Source: Atrina japonica (lineage: Eukaryota; Mollusca; Bivalvia; Pterioida; Pinnidae). From it: a stretch of DNA of 64,000 bases. Made by a program: the position numbers and the translations under genes. The notes below the pieces were generated by a model, which worked only from the letters and a program-made list of their open reading frames with translations, was not told the origin of the DNA and did no database searches. The stretch covers positions 1,063,501 to 1,127,500 of the forward strand of contig BROG01000025.1 in the NCBI GenBank assembly GCA_030159075.1, written 5' to 3'. The stretch's first letter is position 1, and each line of letters begins with the position of its first letter. Below are positions 1 to 12,100 of the stretch, one piece after another.

Positions 1-1113
1 GGCAAGCTACAATTTTTATCAAAAGTAGGCAAGCACAATATCAGTAGGAAACCAGGCCACAAAATAACAGAAATGATGGTAACCCATTTACATGTTATGC
101 TAAAAGGAATGAGCAATCTGCAGGTTACAAATACGTGATTAGTACATGTATTTGTCGTAATCTGAACGATCGCTACTGTGTTATTTTGTGGTCTGGAAAC
201 TAAAGTTTGATGCTGAAATACAGTGGAACTTATCTTGAGAGACCACTAGTTCTCGTATAAAAGAACCACCTGTCTTGTGAGCCCAAATTCTGTAAACCAC
301 ACAGGGATGGAAATTAAGAAAAAATCCACAGGAGCCAAACAGGCTCCTAAGTTTTAAATTCTGGGAGCCCAGATTTAAACTTTGGGGCCTGTCATATTTA
401 CTTGAAAAAATTTTAACCGGTTTGTTACCTTAGCATTTTTAACATACATGTATTGCTCAGCCGGGCAAGTGCTATACTCAATTTGATGGAAAAAAATTCC
501 ACTTTAGAGAACAGATAGTGACCCAAATGAAAAATAAATCAATGCAGGGATGGGACATACATTTAAACAAGATTCCATTACATTTAAAATTACATGTGAA
601 CAAACCATTTTTTCCAAATTTCATAATTTCATTTTGACAAAATTCATATTGTCACCAATGGCAAATCTCCCCAAATGGGCAGAAAAGGCCTTAGCGTGGT
701 GGTATGATAATACATGTACAGATAGTAAAATGAGCTAATCATGATACATATAGGTCTATTGCACTGTTATCCCATAGTCAAACAGATAAAATCACATGTA
801 GGGATTGTACATGTAACTGTCCATGCATTATGTAACAGACAGGATGTACATTGTAATGCACACATTACAAGTGTCTTGACTGGAATTATCAGTTAGATTG
901 GCAGAGTGCTTGACATTCCAAATGGCGAAAATTATGGACTCATATGCATTAAGTCCAAAGGAAAACAAGTACTTTTAGCTACATTGTACCAGAACTTTAT
1001 TTTTATTTAATACAATGAACATGTAGATCTACAAGAACATGTAATTGTAGGCTTAGACTGGGTGATAAAAGATGGAAGTTCCACTGGTACCACCAATTGA
1101 AAATCTGGAAATA

Positions 1114-1223
1114 AACTCATTCACCCTTAAAGAGTAAAAGACACATTTGGAATGACCTACATGTACATTTGCAAGTCATTGATTTACAGAAGAGTCCTTT
1201 GCTTTTTAGGGACTGATGAGTTA
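1114..1223. mobile_element. Short inverted-repeat element, family M1, copy 1
   Basis: The ends, aactcattcaccctt and gactgatgagtt, are near inverted copies. The middle carries the pair aatgacct and aagtcattgatttac. Four further copies of the family occur in the window. Size, paired ends and no coding capacity suggest a MITE; no clear target duplication was made out. Confidence 0.6.
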
Positions 1224-1729
1224 ACATCTGAAGTTATAAATCCATTTCCTTAATGTACATCAAGAAAGACAAGAATGTAGTACAATGTAATACAATGTAG
1301 TCCCAAACTGTCAATGACTCATACATTGTCAATAAACATGTTCTCTGACTCAATTGAATATGTATATATATATACATGTACATGAATATATGATTAAAAA
1401 AAAGTTTTCAGGTGTGTGAAATGATTATGTAATGAAATAGGCTACAATTTACATGAACACTACATGTATAATCCAGAATGTTTACAATATATAATTACTT
1501 TTTACAAAGGCTAAATGTAACTGAAATGTATCAATTCTCAAGGATCACCCTGCCATTAGCCAATTTAGCCATTGAATAAGTTACATTTTTCAAGATTGGC
1601 TTTAAAATTGTTATTAGGTAACCTTTTGGCAAATAATTTTTGGTCATGTTTTGTATGTAATCATGTACATTTTTATAATGTACATGTACCCTTGTTCATA
1701 ACAGAAAAATATAACATCGGTACAAACAA

Positions 1730-1855
1730 CTCGTTTGTTTGTTGTTTTACATTCCCGTCAAGAATTGTTCACTTATATGGAGATGTCACCTGCTGTAGGT
1801 GACGTGTCACAAATTTTGGCCTGTGCTATGGACTGATGCCAATGCAGTGAGGATT
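1730..1855 (-). repeat. Degenerate SINE tail fragment
   Basis: Contains acttatatggagatgtcacc and ctatggactgatgccaatgc, the reverse complement of the tail of the SINE-like copy at 20391-20675. The tRNA head is missing. Confidence 0.5.
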
Positions 1856-2735
1856 CTTTTTCATGATATTACATGTAAGTATCATCCAAAAGATCTGTGA
1901 CTTAAGTTTTTTATTTTGTATGTTGAGCCTATGGCGAAGAGAGATCACTGCAATTTTTAAAAAGACTTTGGTATGACCTGGTACATGTACACACGTATAA
2001 GTATAACATAAATAGAATAAGTTTGCAAAAAGAAAATCACTATCAACATTTTTTCTAAGATATACATATTAAAGTGTACCTTTTTTTTTTAACGTGAACG
2101 CTACTTGTAGGCAGTTATTTAGTTAGGTATCCCACTAAATGCAAGATTTTTATGTAACACAAAAAGTAAACAATAACTTGATGAGCCTAAATAGAAGTTT
2201 GCAGGTCACTGCATATTTGTTTTGCTTTTTAGGAGGTGCACTTTATTCCTGTATTTGCTTATTATTATTATTTTCCACAAACATGAGCCAGTTTTTAGTT
2301 AGTTAGATATCAAATTACTGGTAGCCATTGGTACTTATGGACTAGATCTAAATTCTAATATGCCGGTAAGACATCGATCAACATACAGACATTACTAATA
2401 ATTAGTAGGACAAATCTAATATTAGCCTATGATGCTGATTCTAAAATCTTTAAACATTCACTGGAATTTGTACAAGCTGTAACAGGGATGGGATTATTTA
2501 GGTATGGCTACGTTTAATTAGCTCCTTATCACACATATCAGCTCTTTGAATGTCTGGAATGAAGATCATATAAATTCCTCAACATTTTATATTGTGCTGG
2601 GTGAATCAACCCAGCCTGTATACATTGTACATTATTAGTGTATGTTTAGTGAATGGAGCTTGACAAAAATTCTATAATCAGACACACATGTACAGTTTTC
2701 AATTACATTCGTCCAACAATATCGCAACAGTAAAC

Positions 2736-2771
2736 CTTATCAGTGTGTTTGATTGCAGCATCAGCAGCCAT
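2736..2771 (-). CDS. Possible first coding exon of a left-going gene (very tentative)
   Basis: On the minus strand an ATG in a good context (AGAATGG) opens 12 codons, MAADAAIKHTDK, before an AAG|GTTTAC that could be a weak donor. It lies about 640 bp from the FAXC start in head-to-head orientation, a layout common for shared promoters. I could not find a convincing next exon in 1-2735 and do not recognise the peptide. Confidence 0.18.
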
Positions 2772-3409
2772 TCTGATTCCCCCAGACTCTTGAAATCACC
2801 AGCCCGCCATGTTGAATAAACCAATCGGTTACTGAACATTTAATTGTAATTCCATTTCGTAGCGTGTTGTACAATATAGTAAACAAATACAAACTGATTT
2901 GTATTCATCTTAGCAAACCAAGCTTCAATCGCTGAAAATACCGAGCGAGTAAACACATCAACTCAACGGTGAGGTGATACTGTAAAGGCCGGTTGAAAAC
3001 TCTCCGTACTCGCTGCAAAACAAACAGAAAAATAGACAAATAAATGAAGTTAGCTTACCCATTGTTATATAGTTTGTCTGTGGTTCCTTTTTAATAATTG
3101 ACAGGTTAAATCATCATCTGCTTAAAAACACAAGCACAACTGTATTCCGCATGTTGAATTACCGAAAACATTCCCTGAAGATAGAGGAAGTAGGCATATG
3201 TCAATATACGGGTTTACTTGGACGAGTCCAATTGATCACTACGCGGGGGAGATCGCGTTTATTTAAATGGAATAGCGATTTGTAGTTCAGTTAACCTCAA
3301 CTGACGAGAGTAGTACGACCTGAGTGTATCAACCACCTTTATAGGCTACATTGTGACCTTTTAGAACTTAGTTTATGAATGTGGATGAAACTGTGCGGTC
3401 ATTTAAAAG

Positions 3410-3486
3410 ATGTCTAACTTATTTACAATCGGAACAGTGTTAGCTACAGTGGTTTTCTTCGGCGTAAGTTTAACATTTTGGAAAAG
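3410..3486 (+). CDS. FAXC: FAXC-like exon 1: start codon and membrane anchor
   Basis: The ATG at 3410 opens 25 codons plus 2 bases and ends at the donor AG|GTAAGG. The encoded TIGTVLATVVFFGVSL stretch is a single hydrophobic helix before a basic KRSRKRR cluster that spans the junction. Upstream ATGs at about 3375 and 3386 are in other frames and stop soon, so they are short upstream ORFs. The start is chosen because its phase-2 end fits exon 2 exactly. Confidence 0.78.
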
Positions 3487-6061
3487 GTAAGGATTTTATT
3501 CTGGCTTATAGATAAATCTATATATCTTTAAAATACAAATATTAAATGCACTAACCTGCACAAGATAGGTTTACAGGTGCTCCTAGTTTGAAATCATTTG
3601 TTTACTTTTAGATTTTGTATGTTTACAATAGTCCGAAAGTGTATCTGGTGCGCGTATAAACAAATGCGGGGGGATGCATACCAAGCGGTAGACCTATACA
3701 TAGCTTAGATCTATTATCAGCTTAAAAGTTTGAAAATAAAGAAAGAAAAGACAATATGGTCACATATAAGTTGGATGAATTTTAAAATGGAAATTAACGC
3801 AGTGCCTAATTTATTCTTACAGATTTTGAGATTTGATGGGGCTAACTTATATACATGTATGATTCTGTGATTTCAAGTTTGGCTTTACCAGAGACGTATA
3901 TAACACATGCATCAAATAAGTATGTATACATGCCCTGGTCAGAAACTTGCTTTCCACATTAAAAAAAAATATTCGAATGGTTCATTTGTATAATGCCATC
4001 CTATCATATTTTAAGAAATATCTAACCTTACACCTAAATTTTCTGTCCTATGACAATAGATCTGTGTGTATTTTTTTTAAAAAAAGAATTCCATACAAAA
4101 ATATACATATGTCATAGATACTTTCACTTTGTCGACTGTCGCTAGTCATTTGTTTACACCGAAATTTTTTTTTTTCGGTTGCATGATGTTGACAATAAAA
4201 AAAAAATTTTGCTGAGTACCCTACATGAGTCGAACACACGCTAGCTGTAATGGATCTATGATACATCGTGTGTCAATGTGCGATGTTCTAACCACAGATC
4301 GTAGGTCCCCCACTTTTTTAGGTGAAAAGAATTTTTCAGGGACGTTACTTGAATACGTTATATATTAAAACCAACATGCATGAACTTAAATATTTACATA
4401 AGAGATTAGTTTCTAATTCCGGAGAATAAAAAACGCTTGTAACATAAAAGACCGTATTTCTGTCGAGATTTTAAGTTACTTTTTTATTTTACCAAAAATA
4501 TAACTTAAATCGGGATATAAATTCGGCCCAGTAATATAAATGAAATAATAATTTTCTAACCCCGGAGCATGTAGTATAGTAGGCTGAATTTCTGCCGCGA
4601 TTTTAAGTTACTTTTTTTATTTTACTAAAAATATAGCTTAAAACCGGGATATAAATTCGGTCTAGTAATATAAATGAAAGTGCATGACATACAGTCTACA
4701 ACAGGTGAAATTTATGGCTGTAATACAATGCAGTCATTTGTACGTCGGTCGAGACAATGTTCAACTGATGGACCCCTGATTTGTCCGAGTGTCGGACAAT
4801 TGCATGCCATTACATTTGATGACATATATCATGTCACAAGTAACATGTTTTTATTCTACCATTTCAAAGTATCATATATAGTTATATAGTTGCATAGCAT
4901 AAATTTGGCAGGCCCGTCGACGTCGGAACTGAATTTATATTGATGGGGCTACAGAAAAGGACACCGAGTATTCTAGGCCTTTATATAAACTATTTGTGTG
5001 TTACAGCATTACAGTTTGAACCACGCACTGACAAATTATGGGGAGGGGCTGATTTGAGTAATTTACTCGTTTTGATGTTAAATAAATCCATGAACGCCGC
5101 CCCCATCCGCCTGTGACATTACTGCGCGTAAATCTGGGAAATATGGCATACAAAATAATGATAAATTGTATACAGGAGGCCTGGTAAAAATGAAACTCCA
5201 AAATATTACATGTGTGATATTACATGTATGAATGACACCGAGCTCATGGATGTTACAGAATTATTTGACGGTTGGGCAAAATCTAATCCTACATGTTATC
5301 GGTGGAAGTTTTATTGTATTTTCAAATGGAACTAAATTAGGTGTGAAAGACCATGATGCATAATCATGTTTTTTTTTTTTTGGATAGTGTTTTACTTTTT
5401 CTAAATGTCAATTTAATACTTTACTATGTACAGTAGTCAAAACCCAACATGTCAATGGCGGAACTGACAAGCAGCGTGCGGATTGACGTTTCATAATTGA
5501 ACTAATTTAAGTGCGGAAGTCGTGTTCAAAATTTAAATTTACTAGTTAGTAACAAATACAAAATTCAAAACCTTGTAAATGTCGTTGGCGGAAATTTGAC
5601 TGTGAGAATTGTGTTTAAAAAATTGAACTGCATGTACTCGAATTTGAGTGTGAAAAGTCGCGTTTTATGTTTTTGAATTTACTGGTTAGTATATAACGAA
5701 TATAAAATTCAGAACATGAAAACTTGTATTTTCACTGTCATATTGCTGTTGTTGTTCTAACTGAATATTGATGCTGGTATAGATTATTTCACAAAGTGAT
5801 ACTGACTCCAGTCATTTGACGAGGTTATGATACTGGCTGTGATTATAGAGAGCTACGCACGGACATAAACAATCTGAACATGCGGATAGAGTCAATACTT
5901 AGGTAATTTAATATTACCTCCGTTCGACCATAAAATATAAATATAAAATAGAAATGACGTGCTCCCCTAAAACGTTAGGATAAACAATAACATCTTTATT
6001 TTCTTTTAAAGAAAAGTAAATTACAGATAATTATAATGAAAATTACATAAATGTTTTAGAA

Positions 6062-6154
<93 letters not shown>

Positions 6155-9100
6155 ATCTCAGTATTAGCTAAATTGAACTGTTGTGCACCCGAAAATTTAT
6201 CACATTTTCGATTTCTCCGAAATCGCTGTCAGAATGGATTTTGATGTAACGTGACAAGAAAGAAGTACTCGAGGGCGACATTTACTAAGTTTAGATTTCG
6301 GTTTAAATCGGCTCAGGGGTGGTACTGGGTGGCGGGAAATTTATCCTAGAGGGTGCCCCTTTTATAAAAATCTCTCAGAACCGCTGCATGAATTGAAAAC
6401 TTACTGCATTCGGGTGATCGAAATCATGTATGATTAATTGATTGAGGTGTTTCGTATAAATCGAAGACATGATGTTTCACTGCTCAAGGATGGATCCAAG
6501 ATGGGACGAAATACAGTGTAGTCTTCTTTAGAATCGTTGAAACTAATTGCATCTTATTGATTAAAATGGATGTGCAAATCAAGTTTAGGAACTTTTATGA
6601 ATTTTTCAGATCGTACATATAAAAGGAAAGGCGGTCATTTTTTCACACTATGATGAAATGTAATAAGAATAAAGTATTTATGGCCCCCTACAACTGTTTT
6701 TAGACTTGATCCGTTCAGTGTTGGATTCTGGGTAGGACAAAAATATGTATGGGGTCAGGCTCCCTTGGGAAACATTTTCTTCGGATCGGGTCCAACCGAA
6801 TGCATCAGAGTGATCTAGAAGGCTAGAAGGATATGTGAAGAAGTATTGTTTTTTTGGTTCTGACTGTTCTCAGTGCACATATCATTTTTCATTTATTTAA
6901 TTGAAAAGGGGAAATGTTTGCACTAATTCAACTTAACTCCAGTAACAATTGATGAAATTTGACGAAAGTATCTTGACAGAGATGAAGTAGGCCTAATTAC
7001 GCCCGCTGCAAGTGTCCACAACAGTCTGAGCATGTTAGATTTGTTTAATTTCATAGTTTTGCGTTTAATGCATCTATACACATTCTTCTTGAGCAGTATA
7101 GGTACACTTTCGGCTCTCATCTTTACGAATCTTGTTACGAATAAATATTTAAATTCCGCTTTACTTACATTAACATATACATTGTATATTTCGTTTTTTA
7201 CTGAAAATAGAGGAAAAAGGAAAACAAAATTCACAGCCGATGTTAAAATGTATACTATTGTGTACTGCCGTATATCGTGTTTCTGACAAATTACACTAGA
7301 GGCAAAGTGGATTCCAATATGAAAATGAAATTTACATTCTCTCTTTTTTTAACGAAAATCCTATAAATGTGCCTTTTTCAAGTTACATTTCTCTGTTAAA
7401 GGTTCTCATTCACAGAATTTAAAAAAAAGTATCTATTTCATCATAAAGTGTTTTCATCTATTTACAAATTCAATCCATTTCTTCTATACTGTATAAAATT
7501 TCTAAAAACACCTGCACAAATATCAAATTATAACCTGTGTAGTTATCTTTATTGTTTTTTTTTTTAATTTATGTACATGCATTTATTATCCGAACTAATA
7601 AAGTTTTATCCAAAACATAACTAGGAACAAAAATGATTTTACCCTTAAAGAGGACATTCTCTGAAACTGAAAGAGGACTTTTGATAAGGATGGATTCACG
7701 GAATCGTGTAACATAGCTAGGTATCTATGGGGCGCCGTTTTACTTTTTAATACCAGTTAGTGATATCACTCTTTCGAATAGGTGATTTCACTTATTCGAA
7801 TAGGTGATTTCACTTATTCGAATAGGTGATATCACTCATTCGAATAGGTGAAATCACTTATAGGAATAGATTACTTATTAGATGAATTCTTAGGTGATAT
7901 CACTTATACGAATGAATGATATCACCTATTCGAATGAAATATATCACCTATTCAAATACTTACTCGAATATTCGACTAAGTGATATCATCGCCTATTTAT
8001 GAATGTTCCCTACACAAAAAATAAATATATTCCTGGGTCTAACAAAAATATGATTTGTGTCATCTTGGGCATTATAAATTATTTATTTTTTTGTTTCTTA
8101 CATTGGTCCAAAGAATTAGATAGGATGTTTTAAGTTCAACCACTTTTAAAACAATTTTGTGCGGAAATCGGACCCTAGTTCAAAATGGCAGGAGTCGGCG
8201 GTATAGTTTCGGCGACGTTGTCTGCTTTGAATGCTGAACTCGTCTTACAACAGACACGGGAGCTGCGCCGTTATCTCCATACCGTAATATCATCATTTGC
8301 GCTTTCTTCTTCTATAGATATAGGCCGAGTGATATTTACTGCAGATCTACATTTATGGAAGAAATGGGGAGCATAAGGTTTTACTGTTTCCAAATTTGAA
8401 TAAGTGATGTCACTTATTCTAATTAGTGATACCACTTATTCTATTCGAATAGATGATATCAATTATAAAACCGTATGTCTTGATAGTTTATTAAGCTTTA
8501 GGCCATTTGGCTTATCAGCATAAATACATATACAATATCATGTAAACACAAATATAATAAATCTTATTTACAATCATATTTAAATACTGTAAGTGGAGTG
8601 TAAGTAAATAAGTTGGAGGCTGAACACTAATTTTGCCTCGAATTCCCCCAAAGCTTTTTTCAAAAAGATTGCTAAATATTACAGAGTTTCTTCTTATTGT
8701 GAACAGATAACAGCTGTATTAATTTGAACATCGAAGGTTTATGCCAATAATACTTCTTAATGTATTCTCTTCTGAATTGGGACAAACTAAAATGAAATGA
8801 TACTCATCTTCTACCTGGTTACAATTAGAATTATGACAAATTCTTACCTTGGTGTGTTATTGTATCTACCTTTTTCAATTAATAAATCATGTGCTCTAAA
8901 TTTAGCTAGCAAACAAGTATATCTAGGTAATGATTTACGTAAGTAAAATTGTAGGTAGAAGGTATCTTGTAAATACCTGTACAACTGACATTTAGTTGAA
9001 TTTTCAAAATAAGTATTCATTTCTTGTATGAACATATCGTTCAAACGAACTTTAACATTTTCTAGAAACAGTTATAAAGTGATATCTCCTATTTGAAAGA

Positions 9101-12100
9101 GTGATATCACCTATTCGAAAGAGTGATATCACTTATACGAATATGTGATATCACTTATTGAACAAGTGATATCACCTATTCGAAAGAGTGATATCACTAA
9201 CTGGTATTAAAATGTAAAACGGCGTCCCATAGGTATTGGCCTGTGCGGTCACATTTAGACTCGACCAAACCAATAAATAGAATGACCCACTGTTATAATT
9301 CAGGAATAAGTTCATATTGCATGTAAAACTATTATGAAATTTTGATTCTAAGTCACAACCCCCTGATTTCCGACAGTGGACTGGAAATGGACTACGAAAT
9401 GGACAGGTCCAAATCTGATTTCAGGTGTGATGAGTTACATACCGCTTGTTGATTCACTCTTACTTTTTCGACGGACACTATCCAGAAAACGGTAATAAAT
9501 TAAACGTAATTAGAACTTCTGGCCTGACCTTAACTTATGAACTTGTCACCGTGAATTCAAAATTCTGTGAAACGTAAAACGCATCGCAACGGTTCAACCG
9601 ATGTGACGAAATGGAGGAATGCGGCCTACCATGTATGGGTACGTGTCCGCATGAAGGAGAACTAGTCCAGTCAAAGTATGCAACATAGGGGTCTAACCAT
9701 GAAAAAATTGCAACACAAAATTTTTCTTTTGATAAGATTAGGTTAATATGTTGGCTTCTAAATGACAAATTGTTTACCACTATCAACCCCGTGGAAAAGG
9801 AATTTTTTTTAGAAATTAAACAAAAACTAATCAAAACTTGAGAAAAACTGCGTTGTATTCAACAAAAGTGTATCAAAATAAAAAACTAACTGATTTTATT
9901 TACTTGAGAGATAACAAACTTTATAAAATAAAGTGGTTTATATTGCTTAGCATCATTTCAAATGTTTTTTTTTAAGGAAAAATATTGTTTTTTGGTGGAA
10001 AATCACAAATTTCTGGACATTTGTTGCACGCTCGAAAACATGATTTTGAATCAATAGTAGTTTACTAATAGATGAATGCAAAATAAGTTCATGATGCCTA
10101 GCAATTTTAAAGTTAAAAATTTCATGGGGAAAATTGTGTAATTTCCTTTAAAAGTCACAGAAAACTGGAATGTTTATCATGGTATTGTATAAGGAAAAAA
10201 TCAAATAAAGCTTTTTCCAGTGATTATTACTATTAACCGTACCGTTCACTTTAAAATCCTCACAGATAGTAAAAATACTAATTTTGATTTTTTATCAATA
10301 TCAATAATTTGTATTTTTAATAAATCAGTATGTATATCAATCTTTTTTATTTGCGTCATTTCCATAAACAGTATTACATATGACATTATATTCCATATGC
10401 TTGTATAATGTTTATTCAAGAAGAACTGGGTTATTCGGCTTCGGCTTCATTCAGATTCATTATCCCCAATGCACACATCAGCGTTTTCACAGTTTTCATG
10501 TTTATCCCGCGACATTCGCCACATCCAACTGAACATGAAACACCATGTCTGCGACACGTACACCTTTTTGTGTCACACCCTGTTTTACATTTACACCTAA
10601 TAATTGATAAAAGATCATCTGGTGCTGCTGATAAATTAGTTTTGATAGGAACTAACTTTCCTCTATCTATTTCCCATCCATATTGTTTTGGATCTAATGT
10701 CCTCCCAGTCCAGGCTTGGACTTGATGATAGGTTCGTAAACTATGAAAATGATTGGCAGCTGAAGTAGGTGGTAGTTCATGAACTTGAACCGAACTATGA
10801 CGTGACATTGTCTTCGTTACAAATTTACGATATCGCAGTTGATCCAGAGATTCATTTTTGGTCCCCGAAAACAGGTCGCATATGATGATTCTCCAATGAT
10901 ATACTCTCTTTATTCAGACTAGTCTCATCGCAAAAGAATACTGATGCATGGTGTGTAGTGACGGCGTGTTTATGAATTTCCTAAGGGTTTGTAATTTGCC
11001 TAAGCCAAATATTCGGGACGTTGTGTCACAACCTGTAATTGCATGTATTAAAGGTAAAATCTGACATACTTCACCTTTAAGAAGCAATGATGTTTTGCGT
11101 ATGCTCCAGATCTTGTGATCCTTGTGGTGGCGGTCAGAATAGAATATTACATCATTGGCACATTGAGGGTCATGAATCAAAAGAACAAGAAGATCAGTGT
11201 CCTCACACCAATAACGGCGACAGATGCAGCAACAGATTTATCTATGGCTGTTTTAACAATAAGCATCTGCATCTGCTGGAGCATATAATACATTACATCC
11301 CTTACGTTCTAAGCTGGCGCCAAGGAGGTTTACAAACTGCTTCTTGTTCTCTTGAATTTGAAAGAAAAACTTCTTTCTTTGAATTCAAAGTAGAGAGCTT
11401 AGATAGAGCACACTTCTGCCCACAATTCCCTTAGATCTACGCAAATGAGTTATGTCCTTCGTAGATGGGCCATCTGGATAACCCCAATGGTTGCATGACC
11501 GAATTTCTTAATGACATAATTTGAACAGCAATCGATGATTTGTCCAAATGATGTTTTTTGTTCATGAAGCTTATAGATGAGAGACCCACCATCTAGCACA
11601 TATTCAAATTCTCTGGTAGAATTGGATGTTGAGGCAGAGCAGTCGCCCATTGTCCATACTGCGCTGGCCAGGGTTGATTTTTGTGCTATGCGAGGAAGAC
11701 ACCAGAATCAAAGAGTGAAGAAGGGTGAGTGGAAAGTTCATATGAAAACAGAACTGAGATATCGGGATAAACAATTCTAGAAAAAGTTATCAGTCTTTGA
11801 AAGAGAAGCTGGGGGTCTACATGCATTTCAGTATCGTCTACTTTGACTGCAAGTTTTGAATTTAGAGTAACGGCTTGTTTAGGACCTTTTAAACGAGTAT
11901 CCTGATAAAGACTCTCCTGGTAACGAGTTTACTATTTTTAGTCCAATCTCTTTACAAATATCAACATTCACTTTTTCGTCGGCAATAATACCAGTTTCAA
12001 TCGACCGAAGACCCTCATTTCCATCAAAAGGATTTCTTTCAATAATTCTTTAGGACTTTGAAGGCATCATTGGTGTGTTGTCTAGCTTTTCCAGACTCCT

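Larger units (their letters stand above)
1..2735. other. Left flanking DNA without a supported gene
   Basis: AT-rich sequence with many tacatgta words. It holds one short inverted-repeat element (1114-1223) and a worn SINE tail (about 1730-1855). The frame at 550-738 looks like chance. Nothing else is supported. Confidence 0.6.
7725..9232. mobile_element. DNA-transposon-like element with about 60-bp TIRs and GTAT target duplication
   Basis: The left end ctatggggcgccgttttact and the right end (reverse complement ctatgggacgccgttttaca) match for about 60 bp with few differences, running through taataccagttagtgatatc. Both outer ends are flanked by GTAT (7721-7724 and 9233-9236). Inside each TIR are tandem subrepeats built on the palindrome gtgatatcac and the word cctattcgaa. 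No transposase is visible, so it is non-autonomous. The superfamily cannot be fixed: a 4-bp duplication is compatible with several. Confidence 0.75.

Noticed and set aside
550..738. Plus-strand frame ending with LPKWAEKALAWWYDN
   Set aside because: The end looks protein-like, but it has no splice context, no family match I recognise and no neighbouring exon.
10408..11780. Plus-strand frames opposite the CXC pseudogene
   Set aside because: Antisense shadows of the minus-strand coding fragments, which show recognisable motifs.
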